A stretch of DNA of 33,715 nt from an uncultured Woeseiaceae bacterium. Lineage in GTDB: Bacteria > Pseudomonadota > Gammaproteobacteria > Steroidobacterales > Woeseiaceae. Positions 8,403-17,716 of the stretch are shown in pieces. The stretch covers positions 34,543 through 68,257 of the forward strand of contig CALZMQ010000040.1 in assembly GCA_945788625.1 (NCBI GenBank), in the 5' to 3' direction. A program made the translations under genes and the position numbers. The notes below the pieces were generated by a model. The model saw nothing but the letters and a program-made list of their open reading frames with translations, was not told the origin of the DNA and searched no databases. Every line of letters starts with the position of its first letter. Position 1 is the stretch's first letter.

Positions 8403-9743
8403 TTAGAGGATATACCGGCTCAGGTCCTCGTCTTTCGACAACTCGGCCAGATGGCCGTCGACGTAAGCCGCATCGATGATCAGGCTGGTGCCGCTTTTGT
8501 CGGACGCTTCGAAGGACACCGTCTCGAGCAGCCGTTCCATCACGGTATGCAAGCGGCGTGCACCGATGTTTTCGGTGTTTTCGTTGACCTGGAATGCGAC
8601 TTCGGCAAGCCGCTGTACGCCGCTGTCCTCGAAATTCAGCGTTACCTCCTCGGTGCCCAGTAACGCCCCGTACTGCAGCGTCAGTGACGCGTCCGGCTCG
8701 GTGAGAATTCGCACGAAGTCTTCGGTAGTCAGCGATTTCAATTCCACGCGTATCGGGAATCGACCCTGTAACTCGGGAATCAGGTCCGACGGCTTCGAGA
8801 CGTTGAACGCACCCGACGCGATGAACAATACGTGGTCGGTCTTGACCATGCCGTACTTGGTGTTGACGGTCGAACCTTCCACCAGCGGCAGCAGGTCCCG
8901 CTGAACCCCTTCCCGCGATACGTCGGCGCCGTGTGTCTCCGAGCGACGTGCAACCTTATCGATCTCGTCGAGAAAGACGATGCCGTGTTGCTCGACGGCC
9001 TCCAGCGCCTGGGTCTTGAGTTCCTCTTCGTCGACCATCTTCGCGGCTTCTTCGTCGGTCAGGTTGCGAAATGCCTCCTTGACCTTGAGCTTGCGCGTCT
9101 TGCTGCGATTGCCGCCGAGGTTCTGGAACATACCCTGCAACTGGCTGGTCATTTCTTCCATGCCCGGCGGCGCCATTATCTCGATGCCAACCGGCACGGC
9201 CTGGATATCGATTTCGATTTCCTTGTCGTCCAGCTTGCCCTCGCGCAGCATCTTGCGAAATTTCTGTCGGGTGTCGCTGTCGGCGGGAGTTTCTTCCGAT
9301 CCGGTAGTAAAGCCCGCGCTGCGTGCGGGCGGTGGCAGCAAGGCATCGAGAATGCGCTCCTCGGCCGCGTCCTCGGCACGATGACGTACCTTCGACATGG
9401 CGTCCTCGCGGATCATCTTGATCGATACGTCCATGAGATCGCGAATGATGCTGTCGACTTCGCGGCCGACGTAGCCGACTTCCGTGAACTTGGTTGCCTC
9501 GACCTTGATGAACGGCGCTTTGGCCAGGCGTGCAAGCCGCCGGGAAATCTCGGTCTTGCCCACGCCGGTCGGGCCGATCATCAGGATGTTCTTGGGCGTG
9601 ATCTCGCTTCTGAGAGGCTCGTCCACCTGCACGCGCCGCCAGCGGTTCCTCAGCGCAATGGCTACGGCTCGCTTGGCCTCATCCTGGCCGATGATGTGCT
9701 TGTCCAGTTCCTGGACGATTTCCCTGGGCGTCATTTGAGACAT
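8403..9743 (-). CDS. hslU: HslU, AAA+ unfoldase of the HslVU protease
   Basis: A hexameric AAA+ ATPase that unfolds substrates and feeds them to the HslV peptidase in the cytoplasm. The start is ATG 9743 ([20 protein letters not shown]), with AAGGA just upstream, giving 446 residues, the family length. Walker A is GPTGVGKT at 57-64; Walker B is IVFLDEIDK in the middle of the protein. The intermediate (I) domain lies between, including the glycine- and methionine-rich stretch. The C-terminus LSRYIL is the conserved tail that inserts into HslV. It lies downstream of hslV, separated by a REP-like doublet. Confidence 0.97.
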   Translation of the reverse strand: MSQMTPREIVQELDKHIIGQDEAKRAVAIALRNRWRRVQVDEPLRSEITPKNILMIGPTGVGKTEISRRLARLAKAPFIKVEATKFTEVGYVGREVDSIIRDLMDVSIKMIREDAMSKVRHRAEDAAEERILDALLPPPARSAGFTTGSEETPADSDTRQKFRKMLREGKLDDKEIEIDIQAVPVGIEIMAPPGMEEMTSQLQGMFQNLGGNRSKTRKLKVKEAFRNLTDEEAAKMVDEEELKTQALEAVEQHGIVFLDEIDKVARRSETHGADVSREGVQRDLLPLVEGSTVNTKYGMVKTDHVLFIASGAFNVSKPSDLIPELQGRFPIRVELKSLTTEDFVRILTEPDASLTLQYGALLGTEEVTLNFEDSGVQRLAEVAFQVNENTENIGARRLHTVMERLLETVSFEASDKSGTSLIIDAAYVDGHLAELSKDEDLSRYIL

Positions 9744-9758
9744 GTATTTTTCCTTACC

Positions 9759-9806
9759 CGTAGGAGCGGCATCTTGCCGCGATCGTGACACGAAGCCGCT
9801 TCTACA
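9759..9806. repeat. REP-like doublet between hslV and hslU
   Basis: The core CGTAGGAGCGGC (9759-9770) is followed by a short stem GCGGC-atctt-GCCGC (9766-9780). A second arm, GCCGCTTCTACA (9795-9806), is the reverse complement of the core with two mismatches. The TAG stop of hslV (9804-9802 on the minus strand) lies within this second arm. The hslU ribosome site is only a few bases away, so the hairpin could affect hslU expression. Confidence 0.7.
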
Positions 9807-10332
9807 GTTCTTCGATTACGATGTTCTGGTTGGTGAAGACACAAATGTCCCCGGCGATGTTCAACGCCTTTTCGACGATTTCGCGGGCCTCGAGATCCGT
9901 GTCCTGCAGCAGTGCCATGGCAGCGGCTTGTGCGTAGGGGCCACCGGAACCGATGGCCATCAGGTCGTGCTCCGGCTCGATGACGTCACCGTTGCCGGAG
10001 ATGATCAGCGAACTCTCGGCGTCCGCAACACACAATAGCGCCTCCAGACGTCGCAGGCGCCTGTCGCTGCGCCAGTCCTTGGCCAACTCGATGGCAGCCC
10101 TCGTCAGGTTGCCGTATTGCTCGAGCTTGCTCTCGAACAGCTCGAACAGCGTGAAGGCGTCGGCTGTGCCGCCGGCGAAGCCAGCGATCACGCGCCCGGA
10201 AGCGAGTGGGCGAACCTTGCGCGCATTGCCCTTCATGACGGTATTGCCCATGCTGACCTGGCCATCGCCGCCGATCGCGACTTTGCCATTGCGGCGCACC
10301 GAGACAATTGTAGTCCCTCGAAATTGTTCCAT
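9802..10332 (-). CDS. hslV: HslV, peptidase subunit of the HslVU protease
   Basis: A threonine peptidase of the proteasome-beta family that forms two stacked hexameric rings and degrades proteins delivered by HslU. It has 176 residues. The catalytic threonine is expected at T7 ([14 protein letters not shown]), exposed by removal of a six-residue propeptide. The motifs [33 protein letters not shown] and [13 protein letters not shown] are typical. It follows xerC by 26 bases on the same strand. Its TAG stop codon is inside a degenerate REP-like arm. Confidence 0.97.
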   Translation of the reverse strand: MEQFRGTTIVSVRRNGKVAIGGDGQVSMGNTVMKGNARKVRPLASGRVIAGFAGGTADAFTLFELFESKLEQYGNLTRAAIELAKDWRSDRRLRRLEALLCVADAESSLIISGNGDVIEPEHDLMAIGSGGPYAQAAAMALLQDTDLEAREIVEKALNIAGDICVFTNQNIVIEEL

Positions 10333-10358
10333 GGTTTTTCCTGCTGAGACGCGGCCGA

Positions 10359-11255
10359 CTAGTCTTTTCTGCGCGCCCGTGGATGCGTTTGGTCGTATAT
10401 CTGGGCCAAATGCTGGAAATCAAGGTGAGTATAAACCTGCGTTGTCGAGATGTTGGCATGCCCCAGCAACTCCTGAACGGCGCGCAGGTCGTGGCTCGAT
10501 TCCAGCAGGTGGGTTGCGAAGGAATGGCGGAACAGGTGCGGGTAGACGTTGGCGTCGATACCCTGGCGCCTGGCCCAGTGCGAGACCCTGGCCTGCACCG
10601 AGCGCGCGCTGATGCGAGTGCCGCGATTGCTGACGAACAGGCCGCTTTCCTCGTCGCCAGCGAGTTCGGGCCGCGAGCGACGCCATTGTTCGAGCGCCCG
10701 CAGCGCATGCCGCCCCACCGGCACTATTCGATCCTTGTTGCCCTTGCCGGTGACGCGTACCGTCCTGTCCTGCATATTGACGTCGTCGCAGTCGAGATCG
10801 GTCAGTTCGGACAAGCGCAGGCCGGAGGAGTACAGCAGTTCGAGGATGGCCCGGTCTCGATCGACGATGGCGCCGTCACCCGGAATATCGAGCAGCCGGG
10901 CCATGCGATCGGCATCGAGGTTGCCGGGCAGGCGTTTCTTGCTCTTCGGCGCGGATACGGACGTGATCGGGTTCTTCGTCACGTGCTTCTCCCGCAGAAG
11001 GTAGCGAAAGAAGGTACGCGCAGCGGACAGACGGCGCTGAATCGTCCGGGCACTCAAGCCTTTGCGGAAGCTGGCCGCGGCGAAGCCCCTGACGTGTTCC
11101 TCGTCCAGTGATCCCCAGTGAGCGATTTCCTGCTGTTCGCACCAGGCGCACAACACCTCGAGGTCGCGGCGGTAGTTCTTGCATGTCAGCGGCGAAAGTC
11201 GGCGTTCGACTTCGAGGTGCCGGACGAAACGGTCAATCCAGCCTGCATCTTCCAT
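10359..11255 (-). CDS. xerC: Tyrosine recombinase XerC
   Basis: With XerD it resolves chromosome dimers at dif near the septum. At 298 residues it has the expected two domains: an N-terminal SAM-like core-binding domain (about 1-90) and a C-terminal catalytic domain. The catalytic residues are visible: R147 (SSGLRLSEL), K171 (VTGKGNKDR), H240-x-x-R243 ([12 protein letters not shown]), H266 (LLGHANIS) and the nucleophile Y275 (TTQVYTHLD). The order dapF-DUF484-xerC is the enterobacterial and pseudomonad order, which favours XerC over XerD. Confidence 0.95.
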   Translation of the reverse strand: MEDAGWIDRFVRHLEVERRLSPLTCKNYRRDLEVLCAWCEQQEIAHWGSLDEEHVRGFAAASFRKGLSARTIQRRLSAARTFFRYLLREKHVTKNPITSVSAPKSKKRLPGNLDADRMARLLDIPGDGAIVDRDRAILELLYSSGLRLSELTDLDCDDVNMQDRTVRVTGKGNKDRIVPVGRHALRALEQWRRSRPELAGDEESGLFVSNRGTRISARSVQARVSHWARRQGIDANVYPHLFRHSFATHLLESSHDLRAVQELLGHANISTTQVYTHLDFQHLAQIYDQTHPRARRKD

Positions 11256-11267
11256 GGTCGTAAAGTC

Positions 11268-11972
11268 TCAGTGACGCTTGAGCGCCGCCGAGATGAGTTC
11301 TCCGAGCCGTGTTAGGAAGTCCATGCTCATGCCGGGATGGAAGCGGTCGCTGTCGTTACTGCCGACAGCGAGGAAGCCGATGTCGGCGCCCTTGCCCAGG
11401 GGGACCAGTGCCGCGGAGCCGATTTCCTCGGCATCGTCGTGGAACAGGAACTCGCGTTGCGAGTCGCGAATCCGGCCGCAGCGCGGGCCGCTGCCGTTGA
11501 GAAAGGTCGAAAACGGTTTCAGCGATGCGTCCTTGCGTTTGACGACGCGAAAGAACCGGCCGGCCTCGATATCGGTGAAAACGTCCGGGTCGCCGAAAAC
11601 CACGAGAACCGCCTGATCGGCTCCGAATCCGCTGCGCATTGCCTCTTCAAGCGCCGCAAGCGTCGCCTCGAGATTGCTGGTCGCCAGCAATTGCATCGTC
11701 AATTCGTGAATTTTCGTCGCAAGGACGTCGTTCGCACGCGCTACCTCTATGAGTTCCTTGAGCTGGCGTTCGAGTTTCAGGTCCTTTTGGCGCAGCATCG
11801 AGACCTGCCGTTCAACCAGTGACACGGCACCGCCACTCGAATGCGGCAGTTTCAGCGAATTGAGCAATTTCGGATTTTCCTCGAAAAAGTCCGGATGCGT
11901 GGCCAGGTAGTCATGGACAGCCTGCTCCGAAAGCTCTTCGTCGACGTAGTCCGGATTGCGTTGCGTGCTCAT
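11268..11972 (-). CDS. DUF484 family protein
   Basis: A 234-residue cytoplasmic protein of the DUF484 family, whose C-terminal half resembles a GAF domain. The N-terminus carries the family segment VHDYLATHPDFFEENPKLL, then a coiled-coil stretch around residues 50-100 (LVERQVSMLRQKDLKLERQL). The GAF-like part includes SAALVPLGKGADIGFLAVGS and SDRFHPGMSMDFLTRLGELI. The biochemical role of the family is not known. Its ATG overlaps the dapF TGA in an ATGA, which couples the two, and xerC follows after 12 bases. Confidence 0.92.
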   Translation of the reverse strand: MSTQRNPDYVDEELSEQAVHDYLATHPDFFEENPKLLNSLKLPHSSGGAVSLVERQVSMLRQKDLKLERQLKELIEVARANDVLATKIHELTMQLLATSNLEATLAALEEAMRSGFGADQAVLVVFGDPDVFTDIEAGRFFRVVKRKDASLKPFSTFLNGSGPRCGRIRDSQREFLFHDDAEEIGSAALVPLGKGADIGFLAVGSNDSDRFHPGMSMDFLTRLGELISAALKRH

Positions 11973-12799
11973 AAATCGATGCTTCCTTCAGAGATCAACT
12001 CGGCGTTTCCCGTGAGCCAGACAGTATCTGAGCCACCGCGCCAGCTTACCACGACTTGGCCGCCGGGCAGTTGCACGTTGACCCGCTCGTCGAGCAGGTC
12101 GAGTTCGCGTCCGGTAACGACCGCGGCACAGGCGCCTGTGCCGCAGGCCAGCGTTTCGCCGACGCCCCGCTCGTGTACGCGCAAGCGAATATTGCCGCGA
12201 TCGACGATCTCCATGAAGCCGACGTTGGCGCGTTCCGGGAACCGCTCGTGACGTTCGATCTTCGGCCCGAGTTCGCTGACCGGCGCCGTCTCGATATCGT
12301 CAACCTGCAGAACGCAATGCGGATTGCCCATTGACACGACCGACACGTCGAGGCTGCGTTCATCGACGTGCAGCCGGTGGAGAAGGGAGCGGCCGTCGGC
12401 AACAAATGGAATGCGTGACGGCTCGAATTCGGGTGCACCCATCGTTACCGATATCTGCCCGTCATCGTCGATCCGGGCCGCCACCTGGCCGGCGGGACTT
12501 TCGAGCGTGAAAGAGGTCGTTTGTTGCGAATCATCGGCCAGGACGCGTGCAACGCATCGAACGCCGTTGCCGCACTGCTCGACTTCGGAGCCGTCTGCGT
12601 TGAATACCCGGTAGCTTGCGACACTGCCCGCGGCGCGCGGTGGACCTACCCACATCAACTGGTCGAAACCAGGCCCGGAACTGTCGTCACCGAGTTCGCG
12701 CAAACGCGTCGCCGACGGCGGTGAACGGTTTTCGCGACGTTGATCGACCACCAGTATTTTGTTGCCGGTGCCGTGCATTTTGAAGTAGGCAACTTGCAT
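11969..12799 (-). CDS. dapF: Diaminopimelate epimerase DapF
   Basis: Converts LL- to meso-diaminopimelate without a cofactor, for lysine and peptidoglycan synthesis in the cytoplasm. The 276-residue length is normal. The two catalytic cysteines are visible in EQCGNGVRC (C76) and ETLACGTGACAA (C219). KMHGTGNKILVVDQ at the N-terminus and SMGNPHCVLQVD in the middle are conserved. It is the first gene of the long minus-strand block; the 109 bases to the divergent ParA-like gene must contain its promoter. Confidence 0.97.
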   Translation of the reverse strand: MQVAYFKMHGTGNKILVVDQRRENRSPPSATRLRELGDDSSGPGFDQLMWVGPPRAAGSVASYRVFNADGSEVEQCGNGVRCVARVLADDSQQTTSFTLESPAGQVAARIDDDGQISVTMGAPEFEPSRIPFVADGRSLLHRLHVDERSLDVSVVSMGNPHCVLQVDDIETAPVSELGPKIERHERFPERANVGFMEIVDRGNIRLRVHERGVGETLACGTGACAAVVTGRELDLLDERVNVQLPGGQVVVSWRGGSDTVWLTGNAELISEGSIDL

Positions 12800-12840
12800 T
12801 CGCGGAGTGTAGCAGTCGTATCAATCTATCGAATGGACTT

Positions 12841-12868
12841 TTGATGTCCGCCTCTGTAGTTTTACATA
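12841..12868 (+). promoter_or_regulatory. Candidate sigma-70 promoter of the ParA-like gene
   Basis: TTGATG (12841-12846), a 16-base spacer and TACATA (12863-12868) stand about 40 bases before the ATG of the ParA-like gene, in an AT-rich pocket. Each box has two mismatches to consensus, so this is a moderate match. Confidence 0.35.
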
Positions 12869-12908
12869 AACCACTTAATAACTAACAACATTGCCCTTGG
12901 GGAGAGTC

Positions 12909-13547
12909 ATGCGGCACATAATGGTCATGAATGCGAAGGGTGGCTGCGGTAAAAGCACCCTCGCGACAAACATCGCATCCTATTTCGTCAACGAAGGCGC
13001 AACCGTCGCACTGGCTGATTACGACCCGCAGCGTTCGAGCCTCGACTGGCTGGAGCGGCGGCCTGAAAACCGTCTGCCCATTGCGGGGGTTGCGGGCTTC
13101 GATGGCGGCTTGAGGCGCGTGCCGCGCAATGCCGATTTCGTGGTCATCGACGCTCCTGCTCGATCGCACGACAAAGAGCTGACCGATCTCGTCAATCATG
13201 CCGAGACGATAGTAGTGCCGGTATTGCCCTCGACGATCGACATGCAGGCGACCACGACGTTCATCCAGGAGCTGAAGGCGGTCCCGAAGATTGCGAACAA
13301 GCGGGCGAAGATCGCAACCGTCGCCAATCGCGTGCGCGACAACACGCTGATCTTCGACGATCTGGATGAATACCTGACCAAGACCAAGGTGCCTTACGTC
13401 GCAACACTTCGCGAAGCCCAGAACTATGTGCGGGCCTACACCCGCGGCCTCGGCATATTCGAATTGCCCGAGTACCTGGCATGGCCGGACTGGGACGAGT
13501 GGGAGCCTTTGACCGCCTGGTTACGCAGCGTACGGTCTCAGCCTTAA
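12909..13547 (+). CDS. Orphan ParA/MinD-superfamily ATPase
   Basis: A 212-residue P-loop ATPase with the deviant Walker A motif KGGCGKST (10-17), whose first lysine is the ParA/MinD hallmark. ALADYDPQRSSLDWL (switch I) and ADFVVIDAPA (Walker B) follow. The rest resembles short ParA proteins without an N-terminal DNA-binding domain. ATG 12909 is chosen because GGGGAGA precedes it; a TTG at 12891 is less likely. No ParB, centromere-like repeat or partner cargo gene sits next to it, so it is probably one of the chromosomal orphan ParA proteins that position a protein complex. The cargo is unknown. A REP doublet follows seven bases after its stop. Confidence 0.85.
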   Translation: MRHIMVMNAKGGCGKSTLATNIASYFVNEGATVALADYDPQRSSLDWLERRPENRLPIAGVAGFDGGLRRVPRNADFVVIDAPARSHDKELTDLVNHAETIVVPVLPSTIDMQATTTFIQELKAVPKIANKRAKIATVANRVRDNTLIFDDLDEYLTKTKVPYVATLREAQNYVRAYTRGLGIFELPEYLAWPDWDEWEPLTAWLRSVRSQP

Positions 13548-13553
13548 ACAAAT

Positions 13554-13600
13554 CGTAGGAGCGGCTGGAATACCCCGAGGGCACGTAGGCCGCTCCTACG
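13554..13600. repeat. REP-like inverted doublet between ParA-like gene and SDR
   Basis: CGTAGGAGCGGC (13554-13565) and its exact reverse complement (13589-13600) are separated by 23 bases. This forms a 12/12 inverted repeat between convergent genes, a typical place for REP/BIME elements. The TAG stop codon of the SDR gene (13598-13596 on the minus strand) lies in the right arm. The hairpin may also protect or terminate both transcripts. Confidence 0.8.
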
Positions 13601-14429
13601 AAAGACTAGCGCGGATTCCGTCCTCGGGATTTGCATATCGCAGCGCAACGCCGAGCGTCTCGCGCATTTTCGTCGTGTCCACCCGGCGTGATTCCCGCAG
13701 GAACGACATGCGTTGTTCCGTGAACTGCCGCTCCGCCTCGGCGCGGCTTATTTCGGGCGGGGACGGCAATCCCGACTGCCTCGCAACCTCGCCGGCGAAC
13801 CAGGTCGACGTCCTGTGGTCGTTGTCACCGACGTTATAGACGCCGGCCGGGACGCTTCCGGATAGTCCCGCAATGCAGCAGCTGGCAAGGTCATCGACGT
13901 GTATGCGATTGCCGGGATTGGCGCTTTCTTCGCTCAGGACGGGCATCCCGGCCCGAATCCGATCGAGACCGAGGCGCCCCGGACCGTAAATGCCCGGCGC
14001 CCGAAGTACGACCAGCTCGCAATCCTGTTCCTGCGCCCAATCGGAAAGCAGGCGTTCGGCAGCAACACGGAGGGCCGACCGCTCGTTACCGGGGTTCAAT
14101 CTGGCCGTCTCCGTGACGGCTTCGCCGCCACAGTCGCCGTACACGCCCGTGGTGCTGATATAGACGAATCGTGACGGTGCCGGTGACAACATCGGTAGAA
14201 AGCGCAGCAGTCGTTCGTCGGCCGCGGCCCCTGCCGGCGGAACCGTGTAGATCACGGCATATCGCCTCGGCAGGTCGATGGGCAGGGACGTCGCAGTATC
14301 GAGATCGAGTACCGCTGTCGGCCGATCGGCGTCGATGGCGGAGCGGCTGAGGCCTATTGCGGAATCGGGGGGCAAGGTGAGCAACACGCGTCTACCCGTG
14401 TAGCCGGTGCCTGTAACGAGCGTCAACAT
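13596..14429 (-). CDS. NAD(P)-dependent epimerase/dehydratase-type SDR protein
   Basis: A 277-residue extended short-chain dehydrogenase/reductase-like protein. The dinucleotide-binding loop is VTGTGYTGRRV (about 5-15). FVYISTTGVYGD (about 88-99) supplies the serine/threonine and tyrosine region, but the usual YxxxK is not clearly present. VLRAPGIYGPGR and IHVDDLASCCI are typical of the YeeZ-like/GDP-sugar epimerase-related group. The substrate is unknown. It lies 12 bases after hemY and ends the algZ-hem block. The last codons and stop run into the REP doublet. Confidence 0.8.
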   Translation of the reverse strand: MLTLVTGTGYTGRRVLLTLPPDSAIGLSRSAIDADRPTAVLDLDTATSLPIDLPRRYAVIYTVPPAGAAADERLLRFLPMLSPAPSRFVYISTTGVYGDCGGEAVTETARLNPGNERSALRVAAERLLSDWAQEQDCELVVLRAPGIYGPGRLGLDRIRAGMPVLSEESANPGNRIHVDDLASCCIAGLSGSVPAGVYNVGDNDHRTSTWFAGEVARQSGLPSPPEISRAEAERQFTEQRMSFLRESRRVDTTKMRETLGVALRYANPEDGIRASLS

Positions 14430-14441
14430 GGCGGGGGCGGC

Positions 14442-15644
14442 CTATTCCTTGCCGGCGTCCATATGCGGTATGGCCGTGAGCGGTTCCGCCGCCACCATGT
14501 TCAGTCCGTCACGGTAGGCGTTCGCCGCCGCGTCGGCCTCACCCATTTGATTGAGCAAGCGGCCGTACTCCTGGTAAGCATCAGGCGTCGGACGCAGCCC
14601 GATAACGGTTTCAAGGTAGCTCCGGGCTTTCCCCCAGAGTTCGTTGCGAAGACACAGACGGGCGGCGGTTAGCAGCAGGTCCGGGTCGTCGCCATGGTTC
14701 TTGAGCCAGGATTCGGCGCGCTTGAGCTGCCTGGTCGTGTCGGACGCCTCAACCAGCCCGAACAGCCGCACGAGCGGGCCGCGCCAATTGGACTTGAGTG
14801 CCGAGGCAAGCTCCTTTTCCACGCGGTCGTGAAGCCCGGCACGCATCAGGCCGTTGTAATAGGCTTCGAGCAGCGAGACGTCCGACTTGTGCGCTCGTGA
14901 AACGGCATTCCAGGCCTCTGCCACGGCGTCGGCGTCGGCGGCGCGATCGAGTGCTTCCTTGCGGACTCGCACAGTCCAGGTATCTACGGTCTCGGGCTTC
15001 AGCTGGTTGGATTTCTTCAGTCGAGGCAGCAGGTCCGCGAGGGATTTCCAGTCCTCGAGTTCGAAATACAGGCGCCCGAGCAGGGACAAGGCGTGCGCAT
15101 GGTCTTTCGAGTTCTCCTCGAGACGCCGCAAGGTCGCAAGTGCCTGCTCGTTTTGGCCACGATCGAGTTGCAGCTCGGCCTGGGTGAGCAAAACGGCATT
15201 GGCCGCTTCCGGGGTCTCCTGATAAGCCAGCCGCAACCACTCGTCGCGGCGTTCGTCGCGGCCCTGAAGATGTGCGGCGCGTGCCGCTTGCAGGTAGTTG
15301 AACAACGGTGAGTCACTGGTGCTGGCAGCGCGCGCGAGCATTTTTTCGCCTTGAGCGAGATTGCCTTCCGCGACGGCGATCATTCCGCGTGTCAGTTTCT
15401 GGCCTGAGCGCGCGGAACGATAACGACCCGCTGCCTCGCCCAGCCGGCGTGGCGCGAGAATGATCTTGCGGATGAGCCAAACCAGTAGCACCAGCACGAC
15501 GGCGAAACCGACCAGCACGGGAACCGACATCTCGATCAGGTAGCCACGGAAGCTGATGACGACGTAGCCCGGGTCCGCAAGCAGGAGGTGCGCTGCGAAC
15601 GCGCTCGCGAACAGCGCCACGACGACGATGATGCCGAATTTCAT
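14442..15644 (-). CDS. hemY: HemY, inner-membrane TPR protein of the hem operon
   Basis: A 400-residue protein of the proteobacterial HemY family (not the Bacillus protoporphyrinogen oxidase). Two hydrophobic segments at about 5-25 and 42-65 anchor it in the inner membrane; KIILAPRRLGEAAGRYRSAR follows, as in the family. The remainder is alanine/leucine-rich TPR-type helical repeats. It is thought to act in late heme synthesis, perhaps as a scaffold. Its ATG overlaps the hemX stop by 4 bases (ATGA), so translation is probably coupled. Confidence 0.92.
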   Translation of the reverse strand: MKFGIIVVVALFASAFAAHLLLADPGYVVISFRGYLIEMSVPVLVGFAVVLVLLVWLIRKIILAPRRLGEAAGRYRSARSGQKLTRGMIAVAEGNLAQGEKMLARAASTSDSPLFNYLQAARAAHLQGRDERRDEWLRLAYQETPEAANAVLLTQAELQLDRGQNEQALATLRRLEENSKDHAHALSLLGRLYFELEDWKSLADLLPRLKKSNQLKPETVDTWTVRVRKEALDRAADADAVAEAWNAVSRAHKSDVSLLEAYYNGLMRAGLHDRVEKELASALKSNWRGPLVRLFGLVEASDTTRQLKRAESWLKNHGDDPDLLLTAARLCLRNELWGKARSYLETVIGLRPTPDAYQEYGRLLNQMGEADAAANAYRDGLNMVAAEPLTAIPHMDAGKE

Positions 15645-16909
15645 TGCGTGTTCTCGCGCAACGTACGGTATTGGCGCAGTAGCTGCAGCGAACCGGATAT
15701 GTCCGGTACCGACGTCGTGAAGACGTTGCCACGAATCTCGCTCAATGTCTCCTGTGCGCTCGCCACCTGCGCACTGTCGCCATCGAAGTAGTCGGAGAGC
15801 AGGGCGGCGGAGTCGTCCAGAGTCTGTTCGAACACGGCTTGTTCGCCACGCAGCAACGCGAGCCGGGCTGTCTGCAGCTGCAGGGCCAGGTTGTTGCGCA
15901 GGAAATATTCGGCGTCCGGTGTCACGAGGGCCAGGTTCGACTGGTCCGGCGGCGTTACCTTGACCAGGCCGGACATGGCGTTCTTGACCGAGGACCAGGC
16001 GCGCTGCACGTTGCCGGCATCGGGGTCCGGTGTTTCCTCCTCGTCGGCGGTCTCTGCCGCGCGTCGCATGGGCAGCGAGTCGACGACCCGTGCGAGGCTC
16101 GCAAGCGTCATCGTTGCGCCCTCGACATCCGGCTTCTCCATGACCTCGAGCGCGGCCAGTTCATCCGAGATGGCCCGCCGTACGTCCGTTAGTGCGGGAT
16201 TGCCCATCTGCACGACACGCTCATCGGCCATACTCAGCGCCATCGCCGCCAGGTGCGGGTTATTGGCAAGCTGCAACTGCGCGTTCGCGATTTGCAGGTA
16301 GTACTCGGCTTCGGCCAGCAGCCAGGTATCGCGCGTGCCTGCGGAGACTCCGGCGAGCGACGCGACCGAGCTTTCGATCGACGTCATGCGGGCAGGGAGT
16401 GAACTCAGCAAGCGCACGCGCTCGTCGAGTTCGCGTCGCAGGGCGTCGATTTCTTCGGTCACGCCGGAATCCCGGCCATCGAGGTCTTGCACGCGTGCGT
16501 CGAGAGCGGACAGCGATTGAGTTGTTTCCGTGACGCGGTTATTGACGCTCTCGTACGCGTCCAGGGCACTGGTGTCGCTGGCGGCAAGCCAATCGCGCGA
16601 GATCGTGTATGCGACGGCCGCAAGGGCGACCGCGGACAGCAGCAACGCCAGCCACGCGACCGCATTGCTGCCGCGTTTTATCGGTTTTTCCTCGATCGCG
16701 ACCTCGTGCTCTTCGGCGCTGTCGGCGACCTCGTGCTCCTCGGCGGTGTCCGCGGCCTCCTGCGCCTCTACGCTGTCGGCGACCTCTTGCTCCTCGGCGG
16801 TGTCCGCGGCCTCCTGCGCCGCTGCGCTGTCGGTGGCCTCGATCTCGTCGACAGGTGAGCCGTCCCCTTCGGAGGGCAAGGTTTCCTGTTGCTTGTCTGT
16901 ATCGCTCAT
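15641..16909 (-). CDS. hemX: HemX-like protein with an acidic repeat N-terminus
   Basis: A 422-residue protein placed between hemD and hemY, the position of the HemX (uroporphyrinogen-III methylase-related) family. The first 75 residues are very acidic and built from 9-residue repeats like QEAADTAEE and HEVADSAEE. A single membrane segment follows (AVAWLALLLSAVALAAVAYTI, about 83-103), then a periplasmic coiled-coil region (LSALDARVQDLDGR) and the conserved part with WLLAEAEYYLQIANAQLQLA. It lacks a methylase domain, so the old 'methyltransferase' name does not fit; its role is unclear. Expression is coupled to hemY. Confidence 0.88.
   Translation of the reverse strand: MSDTDKQQETLPSEGDGSPVDEIEATDSAAAQEAADTAEEQEVADSVEAQEAADTAEEHEVADSAEEHEVAIEEKPIKRGSNAVAWLALLLSAVALAAVAYTISRDWLAASDTSALDAYESVNNRVTETTQSLSALDARVQDLDGRDSGVTEEIDALRRELDERVRLLSSLPARMTSIESSVASLAGVSAGTRDTWLLAEAEYYLQIANAQLQLANNPHLAAMALSMADERVVQMGNPALTDVRRAISDELAALEVMEKPDVEGATMTLASLARVVDSLPMRRAAETADEEETPDPDAGNVQRAWSSVKNAMSGLVKVTPPDQSNLALVTPDAEYFLRNNLALQLQTARLALLRGEQAVFEQTLDDSAALLSDYFDGDSAQVASAQETLSEIRGNVFTTSVPDISGSLQLLRQYRTLRENTQ
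16698..16832. repeat. 27-bp tandem repeat inside hemX
   Basis: Five in-frame 27-base units code for the 9-residue acidic repeats of HemX. Units 2+3 and 4+5 form two nearly identical 54-base copies (16725-16778 and 16779-16832), differing at only a few positions. This suggests a recent duplication. Confidence 0.85.
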
Positions 16910-16945
16910 TGCTTTGTACCCATCAATACCGCCTTGACGGACGGC

Positions 16946-17716
16946 TCATCCCGGGTTGATTTTCTGGAGTGCGATTAATGCCTCAACCATGTCGCTGGCT
17001 TGCGGTCCCGATGCGAGAATGGGTCGCGAAGCGGGGAACCTGTCCAACGCTTCTTTTAACACACGACCGGCGGGCGTCACCAGTGGTGTGGATTCGAGTT
17101 GTGCTCTGCACCAGGCCGGCAACAACTCCACCAGGTTTCTCAGCGACTGCACACTCATCACGGTAATAACGGTGATGTCGCCCTTACGCCAGCGTACCTC
17201 GAGATCAGCCATCGTTTGTGCGCTGACGACGGGCAGGCGTCGCTCGTAGACCGACAGGTACTCCACGGAGGCGCCACGTGCGTTCAGTTCCTGCGCCAGG
17301 AGCTCGCGGCCGGCATTGCCGCGGATGATGCGCACGTTTTTGCCGGCAACGTCTTGAAATGACGGCTCGGCCAGCAGGTGTTCGCTGTCGAAACCGCCGG
17401 ACGGCTGGATATCGACAATATGTCCGGCCGACCGGACGGCGGCTGCAGTCGCAGGGCCGATAACCGCTATCTTGCCGCCGCCGGTGTACCTGATCCCGTA
17501 CTCGACGGCATTGCGGCTCACGAATACGACGATATCGGGCGCGGGCATTCTTGCGGCAGACGCGGCAACGACGTTCTGTTCGAGCGCTACGATCTCCATC
17601 ACCGGAAAACAAAATGCCGATCCCCCGGCGTTTTCGATGGCGTTCACGAGTTCTGTCGCCTGCGATCGCGGGCGCGTGACCAGCACGCCAACCTCGTGTA
17701 ATGGCGCCTCAGCCAT
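16946..17716 (-). CDS. hemD: Uroporphyrinogen-III synthase HemD
   Basis: Cyclises hydroxymethylbilane with inversion of ring D to give uroporphyrinogen III. The start is ATG 17716 (MAEAPLHEVGVLVTRPRSQA), overlapping the hemC stop by 8 bases and giving 256 residues, the normal length. The family is weakly conserved; VLVTRPRSQATELVNAIENA at the N-terminus, FVSRNAVEYGIR, IAVIGPATAAAVRSAG and VYERRLP support the call. hemC lies immediately upstream and hemX follows after 36 bases. Confidence 0.93.
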   Translation of the reverse strand: MAEAPLHEVGVLVTRPRSQATELVNAIENAGGSAFCFPVMEIVALEQNVVAASAARMPAPDIVVFVSRNAVEYGIRYTGGGKIAVIGPATAAAVRSAGHIVDIQPSGGFDSEHLLAEPSFQDVAGKNVRIIRGNAGRELLAQELNARGASVEYLSVYERRLPVVSAQTMADLEVRWRKGDITVITVMSVQSLRNLVELLPAWCRAQLESTPLVTPAGRVLKEALDRFPASRPILASGPQASDMVEALIALQKINPG

